Source: Amphiura filiformis
Lineage: Eukaryota > Echinodermata > Ophiuroidea > Amphilepidida > Amphiuridae
Reading direction: 5' to 3'
Length of the DNA stretch: 64,000 bases
Assembly: GCF_039555335.1 (NCBI RefSeq)
Contig: NC_092628.1
Location: 82,424,315-82,488,314 of the forward strand
Position 1 is the first letter of the stretch, and every line of letters begins with the position of its first letter. Both the position numbers and the translations under genes were made by a program. Below the pieces are notes generated by a model. The model saw nothing but the letters and a program-made list of their open reading frames with translations. It had not been told where the DNA came from and made no database searches. Shown here piece after piece: positions 30,402-43,103 of the stretch.

Positions 30402-30475
30402 CCCTAACCCTAACTTTACCCTAACAGTTCCTTACCCTAACCCTTACCCTAACGGTAACCCTAAACCCTAATTCT
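30402..30475. repeat. Interstitial telomere-like CCCTAA repeats
   Basis: Degenerate array: CCCTAACCCTAAC, then CCCTAA/CCCTTACCCTAA and CCCTAAACCCTAA units, the complement of TTAGGG. About eight units with interruptions. Confidence 0.7.
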
Positions 30476-30696
30476 AAAAAGAAAAAACGTAATCCCTTTC
30501 GGAAGGAGTAATCAGAATTGCGGGTTTTACTCCTTCTTTAGTAAATTATTACCTCCTTTTTTACTCAATACACGCTACTCGGGAATAAATTACTCTTTGT
30601 TTTTGCTGTGTATGTTACAGTGCGTGCAATTTTTACCATGTGTAATGTAAGTTTAGATTTAAGATGTAATGTTATGTAATTTATGATGTAATTTTT

Positions 30697-30768
30697 ATAG
30701 TATGTTTGTACAGCGCCTTGATCTCTCTGATAAGGCGCTTCATAAATGCTGTCTAATAATAATAACTC
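30697..30768 (+). mobile_element. Retroposon 3' tail
   Basis: GTACAGCGCCTTGAT...AAGGCGCTTCATAAATGC followed by TAATAATAATAA. This GCGC...TAAATGC plus simple tail is a common 3' end of invertebrate LINE/SINE copies. Only the tail is evident. Confidence 0.5.
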
Positions 30769-31530
30769 TACCCACAATCCCGACAACCACCGCGTTTATG
30801 GTGTTCACTGATTACATCTTAAAAAAAATTCCTTTAAAAAAGGAAAGGGGCGCCCAATGTGAGCTTGGACGTGATGTGGTGAATTCCATGGTGTTTGTGT
30901 TTGAGCGGGGGAGGTGTATAACAGGACCGTATTGGATTGAAATAAATTGTATTGAACTGAACAAGTCATGTTGTTGAGCAACCATCATAATTTTTAATAC
31001 CCCGAACATTCATTTATTATCCTATGAATTTTAATACTTAGTTTTAATTGTTATTGAGCGTTATTATCAGCTAAATCGCGGAAAAAAATGGCGAGATTGA
31101 AAAACAAGACAAAGAGCTGTTCATCAATAAATGGGGAATACGGCCACCTAAAAAGCTCCTGCCATTCTATAATGTCATAGTTGAGTGTGATAGTTAACCA
31201 AATGGCCATAAAATGGCGTGATTAAAAACACGATATAAAGATATTCATCAATAAATTGGTTTTAGCCAGCACTGTTGCCCATTCAGGTTGTCTTTTTTTC
31301 TTTTTAAGTCATTTATTTCGTATCTATAATATCTAAGTGCTAATTTAACAGTGGCATGATGACAGTATGACTCCCACATATTTGGGAAATGTTTACAGGC
31401 AGCAAGCCATGTATTTGATATGTAAGTTGTATCAGGAAGCAATTTGAACTATATTAAATTTTGTTTCATAATTAACAAATTAATAAAGACTAATATAAAG
31501 AAAATAACTTTCTCACCAACAAGTCATGTT

Positions 31531-32178
31531 GTTGCACACTCTCTAAATGTAAAAGAGTGAAAAACTCACTCCCCAAAAGAGTGATTCACCGATAAGACCA
31601 CTCAAAAAAGAGTGAAATGTGTTTTTTAACTTTAAAACCACTCAAAATAAAAGAGTGAATTTTAACTCTTTCAAGGAGTTAAATGAAGGACAACTCGAAA
31701 ATTTAACTCCTTGAACGAGTTGAAAATCACTCTTTTAGAGTGGTTTTCACTCTATTTTGAGTGGTTTTAAAAGGGCATTTCGTGATCCACAGCCTCATCC
31801 CCCACTTTTCTCAAAAAAAGTTTATATCATTGGAAACCTCTGGCTACATAATGTTTATGTACAAAATATTTCTTGCAGATTAATTCGTTCAGCAAAGATA
31901 TCGTGAACCAGAACGAAATTACAACGCATTGTCTATGGAGCAGTGTAATACACATAATCATGCATAACTCGCGAACGCAAAATCGGAATCAACTGAAATT
32001 TTGGGAATAGGTTTTTTTCGTGGATATCTAATGAAAAATGACATAAATTGAGGATGCTATGATCACGAAATCCTCCTTTAAAGTTAAAAAACACATTTCA
32101 AACTTTTTTGAGTGGTCTTATAAGTGAATCACTCTTTTGGCGAGTGAGTTTTTCACTCTTTTACATTTTGAGAGCAAC
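31531..32178. mobile_element. Foldback element hosting a MITE B insertion
   Basis: Left GTAAAAGAGTGAAAAACTCA mirrors right TGAGTTTTTCACTCTTTTAC. AGTGGTTTTAA and AACTTTAAAACCACTC repeat within. At the palindrome's TTAA (31767) a complete MITE B is inserted, so the right arm resumes at 32082 with AGTTAAAAAACACATTTC. Confidence 0.8.
31767..32081 (+). mobile_element. TTAA MITE family B, copy 2 (complete, 315 bp)
   Basis: TTAA-AAGGGCATTTCGTGATCC to GATCACGAAATCCTCCT-TTAA. The cleanest copy of the family. No frame of note. Confidence 0.85.
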
Positions 32179-32639
32179 CATCTTATTTCTTAATACCCCG
32201 AACATTTATTTTATTATTATCCTATGAATTTTAATACATGTATCTTTTTCCGGTAAATATTTGTATGTTACAAGCGCTTATTACGGAAGCGTTGTGGATA
32301 AATACATTATGGTAAAGTTGAATAATCTGATATGAAAGGGAAAGCTATTACTTTGTGAAAGCCAAATAGCATAATGCTTTTATACGTTCACTTTATCCTT
32401 GCCAAAAGTTGTTTTCGTTTCAAATTGCGTAGAAAATATCTTTCTGTATGAATTAAGGTCCTGTTAAAGATCAATTGTGTAAGATTTTATAAAAATTTTA
32501 AAAGGAAAATTATTTTTCAACACTGTCATGACTGTTCTAATCTTCTTCCTTTCTTTAATTTATTCCTTTAATTGTTTGCAGTTTAAGGTCATGACTTCAG
32601 ACGACGCCATGAGTGACAAAAAAAATTGAGCGCAATGTT

Positions 32640-32842
32640 TACTCTCATCTTAAAAGCTTTCGCTTCGTTCAAAAAAGGACGTTATAGCATAAAGAAGAAT
32701 CTTTGACCTTTCGTATTAAAGATACACATTTTTACCCCAAAAGACCTACAATTTTAAAAAAAGATGAATGAAATTTGATGTGTCTAATATGCTCTTATGT
32801 CCCACAAAAAAACTGTGCAAACGTTGCTATCCTTTAACACAG
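32640..32842. mobile_element. MITE family A right-arm fragment
   Basis: Diverged blocks of family A (TTTGACCTTTCGTATTAAAG, GTCTAATATGCTCTTATGTC) ending near TTTAA at 32834. Confidence 0.5.
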
Positions 32843-33344
32843 TAAATTTTCATGTTTATATACCATCATAACCAGTTTAAAAATATAATTTTCAAATGGC
32901 CACTCATAATAAAAAAATATTTCAATATTTTGTTTTAGAGTGAAACTACATAGTTTAGACTATGAACTACATAATACATAGTAAAGAAAAGTTTCAAGAC
33001 ACATCGTAACGCTGTCAAACCTGTCAGTGAATGAACTGAATTAAACAATTTATTCCTGTGTAACCATTTGTGACCAATTTGCCCCACTGACTAACTATTA
33101 ATTATATTGATATTTGAAGGTTAATTACTGACGTTGACCTGAGAACAAGCGTAAAAAATGGGAACAACGGTGTTATGCTTCCAATTTCAAGTCAAAGTAC
33201 ATTCTATTGTTTAAAAAATAACAACAGTAAAATCGAGATCCACTTACATATTTGTACGCGTTATGGTACAACCAAAACTATAGCTATAAAAGATTCTACT
33301 TATTATTTAGGTACACCCATGAATAACAATTATTTTAAATAATT

Positions 33345-36300
33345 TTAAAAAATGTCTCCGAATCCAAGCGATATCGCTGTCACCAAAGATGCCCCTGCCA
33401 AGATGTTAAACGAGAGGGTGAAGCTTCCAGTCATATCAAATATAATACCTGTATTGACAAAACAATAATAAGGAGAAATTAGTACCCAACGATGAAATCA
33501 TGCTATTGCAGACTAGGATGACGCAGTATTGGCTTTTACACCAATATATGGGCGCACACCACTAAATAAACTCCCATTGAAATACGTGTAAATATACATG
33601 AAAGTAAGTTTGTTTTTCTACCCCATGTAAAACCATTTTTCATATTTTGGTAGCACCAATATCTTAAATAAAGATTAAAATTTAATTTAAAATGGGTTTT
33701 TTGACACAAGTTGAGACTAACTTTTAAGCTACGGGGACCTGAACAGCGCCACCCTTATTTTCAGCTTGCACGAATGCCTCCTTACCATGTCCGTACGCGG
33801 ATTAGTTTTGGGAGCCAAACTTTTGACCAGATCAAGATGCACCATTTTGTGATATTCTGAACATTTACCAATTGCATATCTTTTAATTTAATTATAATAA
33901 ACAATCATGGCTACTCATCTTGCTCCCAAGGGACACCCACTTGTTTGCACTACCGACCTATGTTTACCGGGACTATCAAGGGTTACACCAAATGCGGAAG
34001 GATTTAGTGGTGTGCTGCCTTCTAAGAACAAAATAGTTTTTTTGTTCCTTATTTTTGGAATCAGTGTTAAGCATTTTATAAAAGTGTCATTTCTTTTTAT
34101 TGCTAGTCGCTCCAAAGTTATAAAACAGCGCTTCAAACAAGTTCGCACCCTGAGTGAAAAATGTGCTACTTTTTTGCCCTTTTGAGAATTCTAGGGCCAG
34201 AGCAACATAGTAGGTCATGTTAAACTGTATTTATATTCCCATTGATATCAGAAAAGTGATTGATTTCTTTCAAAAATATTCACAATCATAAATATGACAA
34301 GGTGGACAAACAGTATGTGAGCATTCCGGTCCCCCCCCCCGCTCTTTATCATGCAGTATATACGGATATGCCAAAGGCCTATGTTCTAAAGTTTGGGGGT
34401 ATGGGTAGATGGAACGTCATTTTGGCACTTTAAAATGTTCATTTTCCAAGTTGTGTGTATTATTGTGCCAAGATCTAAAATTAAGAAAACCCATCATTCA
34501 AATTGTTTGATATATTTCTCTCTTGGGAATTGAATATTTGATAATATCTTAAAAATACCGGCATTTTGGGCCGTGTATTACGAAAAAAGCATGCATTGCC
34601 TTTCAAAGTCTATTGCGACCCAATTAAATGGTCAGTGATTATTTTAAAAACGTTAATATACGAGTTTTGTTCTTATAATTACATTTTGCATCAAAATAAT
34701 TTCAAAGATGTTTCACTTTTTCTGCGCCGGGATAATCAAAAGTGACCACTCCTGTGATGTTAAGGCCAAAATAGCTCATTTCTATAGCACGGTCTTAAAT
34801 TGTCAATTCGATGGGAACTTCTGTTTTGAAGACAATTTCGTGTGCGTTTAAGAATGAAATCGCGTATTTGTAGACGGTAACAGAAAACAGACATTTTTTC
34901 TTTGCAAATAGAAACGTTTCAGGCAAAAATTTCAACTTTTTGGCACTTAAAATCAGGTATCAATCATGCCCATAGCCTAAAAAAATGAGTCTTCGAAGAA
35001 CAAAATATTTTTGGTTTTCTTTATTTTTGGAATCAGTGTTAAACATCTTTAAAAAGTGTCATTTCTTTTTATTGCTAGTCGCTCCAAAGTTATAAAACAG
35101 CGCTTCAAACAAGTTCGCACCCAGTGAAAAATGTGCTACTTTTTGCCCTTTTGAGAATTCTAGGGCCAGAGCAACATAGTAGGTCATGTTAAACTGTATT
35201 TATATTCCCATTGATATCAGAAAAGTAATTGATTTCTTTCAAAAATATTCACAATCATAAATATGACAAGGTGGACAAACAGTATGTGAGCATTCCGCCC
35301 CCCCGCTCTTTATCATGCAGTATATACGGATATGCCAAATGCGGAAGGATTTAGTGGTGTGCTGCCATATTTTGAATTAAGGTTCAACTAGTTTTATTGC
35401 TAATTGTTCCGTTCTACCCGAGCAAAATTCGCGGAGCTGAGCCAGCGATCCTCCGGGGTGTTCCTGTCTGCAATGGTTATTCTATTACGTGCTGATTATG
35501 GCATTGCACATGTTAGAGCGTTAGAGCTGTGTCACTAAGTGATACTAAATGTTTTAAGGGATCTGATATTAATGTTTAGGGACGTTTTCACGTATTTTTG
35601 TGGGAGCTGAGAGTACGCCAGACATATCGAATTACATTCTGAATACCTACTGAATACGAGGAATGTCCGTCTGATATCAAATAACTGATTTTTTTAAATT
35701 CGCGATATAATACACATTTTATGACAAATTATTAAAATTTGATATTTAAAATTTTTTTGATATTTAACAGTCCTCGAAGTAAACTTTATAAACCTAATGA
35801 TATGTACGGTACTTAAAATGTATGTAGCTGGGATGAAAAGCCGACAATCAATTGACTATTTTGACCTTTCATATTGAAGATAAACATTTTTTTTCCAAAA
35901 AGACCTAAATTGTTTTGGTGTTTTGGGGGAAAATCCATATCTTCAATACGAAAGGCCAAACTTTTTTTTTAAATTGATTGTCGGCTATTCATCCCAGCTA
36001 CATACACTTTAAGTACATATCATTAGATTTATACAGTTTTCTTCGAGGACTGCTAAATATCAAAAATATTACTTTTTTTAATCATCTGCCATTAAATTAT
36101 TTGATATCAGAAGGACGTTTTTCGTATTCAGAATGCAATTCGATATGTCTGATGTGCTCTCGTGTTCCACAAAAAATACTGTCCAAACGTTCATACCTCA
36201 GCCCTTTAGCTATGCCTTAGGCCAAAGTAGTCAGTAGCTTGGCCTTACCTGTAACAAATCCACTGAGTATTGAAGCCAATCCATGAGCTAAATTCAACCA

Positions 36301-39300
36301 TGCAATAGCGAGAAAATGTTCAGATTCATGCGAGTTTATCTTTGCAGATATGAATAATTCGGTACCAAGTACGCCAATTGCTGCTCCAAATATTACTGAG
36401 ATGATGTTCAGAGCAATCAAGCCCGTGAAAACCGTCATCAGGATCATCGAAAGAGTCATTGTTACAGATGCTAAGTAAACAAGTTGTTTGTATGTCATGA
36501 TTTTATGGAGTAAGAAGATTCCTATCCTAACCGTCATCATACCAAACCCTCCACTTGTAACTACAATAGTTGCCTCCTTTAAAGATGCATTTTTAGATAC
36601 AACGAAAGATACCATATAGATTAACCACCCAGTAAGAGTATAGCCAAGTACCAAAGCTGGGATAAAAACACGTGTGACGAAATCCTTACTTGTCAAAAGA
36701 TGTAAACCTAGCGTTTTGAAGAAATGTCTTACTAGTGATAGTTGAGGTCCTTTGTCATTCGATGTACTTTGGTGATCTAAGATTGGTTCGTAGTCAGATG
36801 CTCTGGACTTTTCAGATTTAAGAAGAGCACCACACGGGATAGAATGGAGTACGATTCCACTAATTAAAAGCAATGTGCCTTTCCAACCATAAACATCAAG
36901 AACTAGTTGAGTTGCCAGCGGAAATGTCAAAATAGCGAGTGCTGTTCCGCAGGAGTAAATCCCAACAGCGGTCTCGTAGTATCTTTCGAAATAGTCTGGT
37001 ATAATTCCTTGAACAACGGTTTCTTGCACTAAAAGGAAACCTTTGAAAGAGATGACAAAATAAGAAGACTACAGTTTAAGCAGATTTCAATTCATCTTGA
37101 AAAATATACCCCGTGGCGTAGCCAGGGGGCAGAGAATTTTCAGGGACAAAATGGGGACGGTAAAGAGCAAACGTTTTTAAAACGGGACAAACAATTGACA
37201 CTAATGGGGACGAAAATATGGCTTTGCCTCCTAAATGGGGACGAAAATATGGCCTTGCCAATGCCAGGTCTCCTGGTTGGAGGTACGTACATACGGGGAT
37301 GTGCCACGGTTGTGTGGTACCTTGGTAAATCTATAGGTGGGTTTTCAGTGGAGACCAATGCGTTACCATTGTAATATGCTTCAAGTGACTTTAAGTTGAA
37401 ATTTACATGAGCTTTCCAGAAAGTCTGAATATGAAAAACTGTCACCCTTAATTCTAACCAAATAATTAAGTCTAACCAAATAAAATAATGTGTTACTCCG
37501 GGTGTTACTTACCCGATAAAATCAAACCGAAAAGCAGCGTGAATGAATTTGTAGCAAACGAGCACACAATAAGACCCACAGTTGCGATCAATCCAGACGC
37601 CATGACACAGACTCTAGGGCTGAACAACTTAATTATTGAATCTGTTAACAGGCCTGTAACAATTAAAATTAATTCAGAATGATTTGTAATACAATAGATC
37701 CATCCCAAAAATATTGGTATAATTCAAAAATACAATTTTCTTGCTTCATAGTTTGTGAACACAGACTAATTAGCATCAAGTAAACTTTTGTTGCTACCTT
37801 TGATCATTTTCACTGACAATACAGTCATTTAGGCCTATATTTCCTTCCAAAATGAAGTTGTCTTAAGTGTTTTATGCTTTTTATGCTTTTCACTTTACAA
37901 ACATTAATCAGAAAGAAATGTTAATAACTTTCTGATTTAGGTTTCATAAAATAATTCAAAAACATGTTTTATGGTTCAGGTGAACAAATTTACATGCAAC
38001 ACATAAATAATAAAACCAAACCAACGTGCGTAATTCGAACTTTAGCCATTAACATATCATGGAACCCAACGTATAAGGTCGGAAGAAAATACATAAAGGT
38101 AGTGATAAGGATCGTGCTTTCATATAAGCGTGATTAATATCATAAATGCACTCTTGAACATCGTCTAAAGAATGTAAAAGAATATCGGGGCGGAAGCGGC
38201 AGGACGTCCCTCTAAAATAACAGACCTGTGCATTTCCTTTTTAGCGCGAAAAACACCGTCTTTTGGGGCACGAAAGGGTAAAATTGGTGTGTAAAATAGA
38301 GCCCGTCCTCACGTCTGAGACGGAGGACGGGTATATTGGTGTGTAAAATAGAGCCCGTCCTCACGTCTGAGACGGAGGACGGGTATATTGGTGTGTAAAA
38401 TAGAGCCCGTCCTCACGTCTGAGACGGAGGACGGGTATATTGGTGTGTAAAATAGAGCCCGTCCTCACGTCTGAGACGGAGGACGGGTATATTGGTGTGT
38501 AAAATAGAGCCCGTCCTCACGTCTGAGACGGAGGACGGGTATATTGGTGTGTAAAATAGAGCCCGTCCTCACGTCTGAGACGGGCTACTTTTGTCTTCGG
38601 ACGTGCTATTTTCCTAACCACAAAATGCAGCCCGTCCGACGGACGCTCTGAAATGTTGACACTATAACTATAAAAAAAAAAGTGGCATACCGACCGCCGA
38701 AATATCAGGACAAAGTTGACCAAATTTGTGATGTTTATCTCCCGTTTGGCCTTTTAAGGCCACAATTATCCTTCTTACTCCATTGCACATTTTTGCGCAC
38801 TTCGCGCGCACACGTCCCGGCAAAGTTTTGCTCACCTTAGAATTTATTTTCACCCGATAACTATAGACACTAAGACAGCGCCCGAGCACCGATACATAAA
38901 AACCAAATTACACATAAAATACTCGTATGCGACGAGTCGCTTTCAGGCCATTGTAAGCTATACCGCAATTTTACTTTCATTTTTGGCAAAAAAGGCGCAC
39001 AAATTTCACAGTAATAAAACCGTCACAAGATATGCTCGTCAACCCTAAATGTTAATGCTTCCGTCACTACAGTAAAGAAACAATATATTTAATTATTAAT
39101 TGGAACACATTGTCGTTTAAGCCAATAACTTATCATTATTGAACTTGTACTGAAGTCATTGGGAAATGAATTTGGAGAAAACCTTCTGTTAATGAAATAC
39201 TATGCTGAGCCACCAGCCTGGGTGGTTCACGCTCCAGTAATTTCAGATGATTGAGCTCAGTAATACATGAAAGAATGTCTTCCAATTCATGAAAACAAAT

Positions 39301-39639
39301 AGATAATCAGCTTATCGGATTAAAAGCTTAGAGGGAAGGTCTTGCTGCTCAGCGAGTGTTTGTAATTATCAGAAGGTTTTCTCCAAATTCTTTCTCTAAT
39401 GTCTGTAGGTGTACACACCCATAACTTGTAGTATTTTATACGAGTGTTTACTTACCAAAGGTATAGCCAAATCCCGTCATGATCGCAATACTCGATCCAA
39501 CGATCCACAGATGGGTGTCAAGTTGCTGCTCTATGTCTGGTAATAAAACACTGAATGCTTTGATGGTACCTACCTCCAGAAACATACTGAAAGTGACAAC
39601 GAGTAACACCAACCACGATCTAGCACTGTCTTTTACCAT
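33345..39639 (-). CDS. SLC16-like (monocarboxylate transporter-like) MFS protein, four exons
   Basis: A plasma-membrane major-facilitator carrier, probably for small monocarboxylates or related solutes; substrate unknown. Exons in transcript order: 39639-39456, 37653-37513, 37028-36249, 33448-33345. All are GT-AG, every junction interrupts a codon after its first base, and the total is 1209 nt, 402 residues plus stop. The N-terminus MVKDSARSWLVLLVVTFS corresponds to the degenerate MCT motif before TM1. IIPDYFERYYETAVGIYSCG matches the family's YFxxRRxxAxGxxxxG motif, with the basic pair replaced by RY. A central charged loop (EKSRASDYEPILDHQ) separates the two halves. The C-terminal exon begins GIIFDMTGSFTLSF, as in MCTs, and ends GFGDIF. 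The start is the first Met before TM1; the frame stays open upstream to a CAG at 39679. The terminal intron contains MITE A copy 4. Confidence 0.85.
34028..35340. repeat. Two ~350-bp direct repeats in the terminal SLC16 intron
   Basis: 34028-34379 and ~35028-35340 are nearly identical (GGAATCAGTGTTAA through CTAGGGCCAGAGCAACATAG to GCAGTATATACGGATATGCC). AAATGCGGAAGGATTTAGTG lies before the first copy (33990) and after the second (35338), suggesting a larger duplication with shifted ends. No coding sense. Confidence 0.85.
35554..36208. mobile_element. TTAA MITE family A, copy 4
   Basis: TTAA-GGGATCTGATATTAATG to TTCATACCTCAGCCC-TTTA (right TTAA mutated). It ends about 40 bases from the 3' end of SLC16 exon 3 (36249). 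Confidence 0.8.
38286..38583. repeat. 52-bp tandem repeat, ~5.7 identical units
   Basis: Units start GGTGTGTAAAATAGAGCCCG at 38286, 38338, 38390, 38442, 38494 and 38546. Each contains a GC-rich hairpin (CCCGTCCTC...GAGGACGGG around CGTCTGAGACG). Lies in SLC16 intron 1. Perfect identity implies recent expansion or an unstable copy number in the assembly. Confidence 0.95.
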
Positions 39640-40356
39640 TGTCGTTGTCGTTAGAGCAATGATCGCTTCATGGCTCACCTGTTATGTAGGCTATATCCAA
39701 AACAAAGAACCCAGGGGCGGTGAGGGGCCACTGTAATGATCAAAGAGCTTTTAATAGAATAGAGTGGCAATAGATTATGTAATGCTTTGTTCATTTGATG
39801 CCGAATAGAGTTTGCGACATGCTATTCATAAAAGTGGTACCATTGTTTCGAACAAAGGGGTTCCGCCATTAAATTGGTCACTGATCCGGCATCATATGAA
39901 TAGTGTATCAAAGTTATGTAATATTGGTGTAAAAGGGTGTGTTTTTGAGCTCTTACCCAATATTTTATTTGATACAAAAGAGTGGTTTCCGATAGAAACC
40001 AAATTGAGATTTTCTCCGGGGATGTTCTTTTAATTTCGGAGTTGTTCTAAACTCGTCAGAACTGTGGTTTATCCCGAGATCAGACTGGCAAACATATATA
40101 CTAATGAACATGACGCTACGTGACGTATTGGTATTACACTATGGTTTAGCCAATTATAGAACCTGTTTCGTGCATATATTATGACGTCAATGACGTCAGC
40201 TGGCCATGTATTTATGCACATCGAGATTGAGACATATAGTGGTTGGTAAAAATTTCACATAAAATGCACATTTTCCACAAGAAACAAACAGTAATGAATG
40301 AAATGTTTATTTTATAGTGCTTTTCATGATTACTCATTTTATGTACAGAGGCGGAT

Positions 40357-40704
40357 TTAAAAGAGGATTTTGTTACGTGATCCTAGCATCCTCTTTTTAT
40401 GACATCAGTAGATATCCACGAAAAAAGCTTATTCCCAAAATTCCAGTTGATTCAGATTTTGCGTTTGCGAGCTATGCATGATTATGTGTATTACACTGAT
40501 CCATAGGCCACAGACTGTTGTAATTTCGTTCTGGTATACCAATACGAAATTCAAATTTGACGATATTTTTGCTAAACGAATTAAATCTGCAAAAACATTT
40601 TGGTACCTAAACATTATGTAGCAAGGTTTCCAGTGGTATAAAACTCTCAACTTTTTTGAAAAAAGTGGAGGGATGAGGGTGTGGATCACGAAATGCCCTT
40701 TTAA
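40357..40704 (-). mobile_element. TTAA MITE family B, copy 3
   Basis: Reverse orientation: TTAA-AAGAGGATTTTGTTACGTG to GTGGATCACGAAATGCCCTT-TTAA. Shares the internal block with the other copies (CAAAATTCCAGTTGATTC on minus/plus). Confidence 0.85.
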
Positions 40705-42291
40705 GGGAACAGGCCCTGTCAGCAAAGTTGCCCGGGGCCTGCAGAGAGGCGGATCCATGGCTTCAAGTTTCACTTGAAAAATTGGAAAACGGGTCAAAAT
40801 TTTCAGGGTATTTGATTACTTTTCCAGCCTTTTTCCTCTCATAAATTGTTCATGGTAAACTGATATTTGTAATTTCATACAACTAGTCCAAATATTTCCA
40901 GTTACTTGCAGACGTTTCATAACCTCACAGTTTCCTTTATCGATGCTATTGTTGCATTGACGATCTGTGTGCAGCTGATGATTTTTGCTGCTTAGCAACC
41001 GAGTTGCCAGTTGATTTTTCTTCAGATCGTCAAAGACGTGACTCAAGTTGTATTGCCCCTCGTCTCTCAGAGACAAGAGAACTAGTAGACTGGTTCTATT
41101 TTGGAAATATGTGCTTATTTAAGCATCTAGCGGCAAGTTCGCGCAAAAGTTGGCAACCAAATTATTTTGGTTACTTCGGGTATGCTGAATTCAAAAATGT
41201 TGTCTACCAAGCTGTATTGTAACCCCGTGACCCTTTAGATAGGGGTAAAAATGCTCCAAATTCACTATAAAACATGTCAAATTATTCGTCTGGGTCTAAG
41301 GATCACAAAAATGTAACGTATTTGCGCGTAGGACATATAATTACCAAGTTATGAGGCTCAGCAGGTCCAAGGTCAATACAGGGGTGAAAAATTAAAGTTG
41401 CTCCGATTTTCGTAAAAATGGATGCAAACTGTTCCTCAAGTTCAAGGGATTCAGGAAAAGAATAGTTTTACCAGAGTTGTAACGAGTCAAGTCACTTCAT
41501 GGTCGAGTCGAGTCATTTCTTGCAATATCTAGAGTCGAGTCGAGTCAAAATGACTCGAGTCACTGTACAATTTCTATGGGGAAAATTTGAAAATCCGAGT
41601 CGAGTCATTTCATTTTTGAAAAGTCGAGTCTCGAGTCATGACTCGTTACAAGTCTGGTTTTTACTATCTGGATTGTCAAGTTAAGAAGATAGATGATAAA
41701 TAAATACAAATTCCATTGAATCCTATGGAATCCTACATATTTTTTTACTCTTTGCTGTGTAAGATGCTATCTAGACATCGCAGATGATGCAAACTATTCT
41801 TTTTCTGAAACGTCTTAGTTAGGCGAATAATCATACCTTATTCTTTGGCTTACTGTACATTACAGCTATTTGCTCATTCGGCAAATGTTCCTTTTAAAAG
41901 TAGCATACATTTGCTAACATAACCTTCCAGTGGTTAAGCCAAAAGCCGTGTATAAAAGGCACAACTGGAAATTTTATCAAAATATCTCTACAGAAATTAG
42001 CTAAATGGTGCTTCGGCCTTCTTAATATTACTGCAGCTGTTTTCTCGTTTTGACAAAAATTTTACTGCAAAAGTACGTGATGACAATTTTAATGAATTAT
42101 CCATATTTTTTAGGCAATCAACTTATAATTTTTATGTTTTTACACTTTATACCTAAATATCCGGCCAGGTGTAAGCATCACGAATTGCTGTTAATAGTCT
42201 GATGCCACGTGCATACGTAAATCCGTAGGTCATTTGAATGTAGTAATAAAAGCCACAGGAAATTATGTCGCCGCAAAATGACTAAATGCTT
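40705..42291. other. Non-coding stretch between the SLC16-like genes
   Basis: Contains a GAGTCGAGTC-rich foldback at ~41473-41653 (TGTAACGAGTCAAGTC mirrored by GACTCGTTACAAG). Otherwise AT-rich with no credible frame. Confidence 0.5.
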
Positions 42292-43028
42292 TTATGGTAA
42301 TATATCTCCCAGTCCAAGCGATAACGGTATCACCAAAGAAACGGCTGCCAAGATGTAAAATGATATGGCGAAGCTCCCCGTCACATCAAAAATCACGCCT
42401 GTTTTAATGACAAAAACGGTTTGGTTTCATATAACTTCATGAATTGGTGGATATTCGCCGATCGTGCGGCATCTCAAAACGAGGTTGTGTGTGTGTACGA
42501 GACTGTCAAACGCATGCTTGGTTGGAAGGTGGTCTGATATATTTACATACTGCAATTACTGTTCATTTTCCTATACACAATACACAGTGCTCTCCCCATT
42601 GACGCGTGACCTCTACAAACAGTGTATGTTATAGGTATAGGGCATTGCCTAGTTAACGTCACTGTGTGCAAAATAACCGGCCAATATTGTGTGTACTCTC
42701 TGAAATTCTAGAAAATAATCCTCCACATTGAATGGTGGACTGCACTTATGCCCAAATATGGCACTTGCTAATCACTAATCACCCACTTGAAACCCCCTGG
42801 CTCGCTCCACTGACCAAAGTTATGGACAGATATGGGAGTTGTTTTTGCTGTTATTTGTCACTTACATATCAGGGAGGTACGAACATATGCAGATGCCCCA
42901 GCTACTCAGTTTTTAGCCTACATGTAATATATACATTATTCTTGATTGACAGCAAGTACAAAAAATATCCGTCAAGTGGTTTAGCTTTAACGCCCTTCGG
43001 CAGAGAGCGGTCCACAAGTGAGTGATAT

Positions 43029-43103
43029 TGTATTTTCGCAAGCCTCGAACGTCACGTGTTGCATGTCCTATTCTTCGTGACGTTCGAGGCTTGCGAAAAT
43101 ACA
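43029..43103. repeat. Perfect 28-bp-arm palindrome
   Basis: TGTATTTTCGCAAGCCTCGA...CGTCACG is mirrored exactly after an ~18-bp loop. Non-coding, in the pseudogene's intron. A second inverted repeat (TTGATATCAAATGAAAGAT / ATCTTTCATTTGATATCAA) spans ~43622-43762. Confidence 0.85.
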
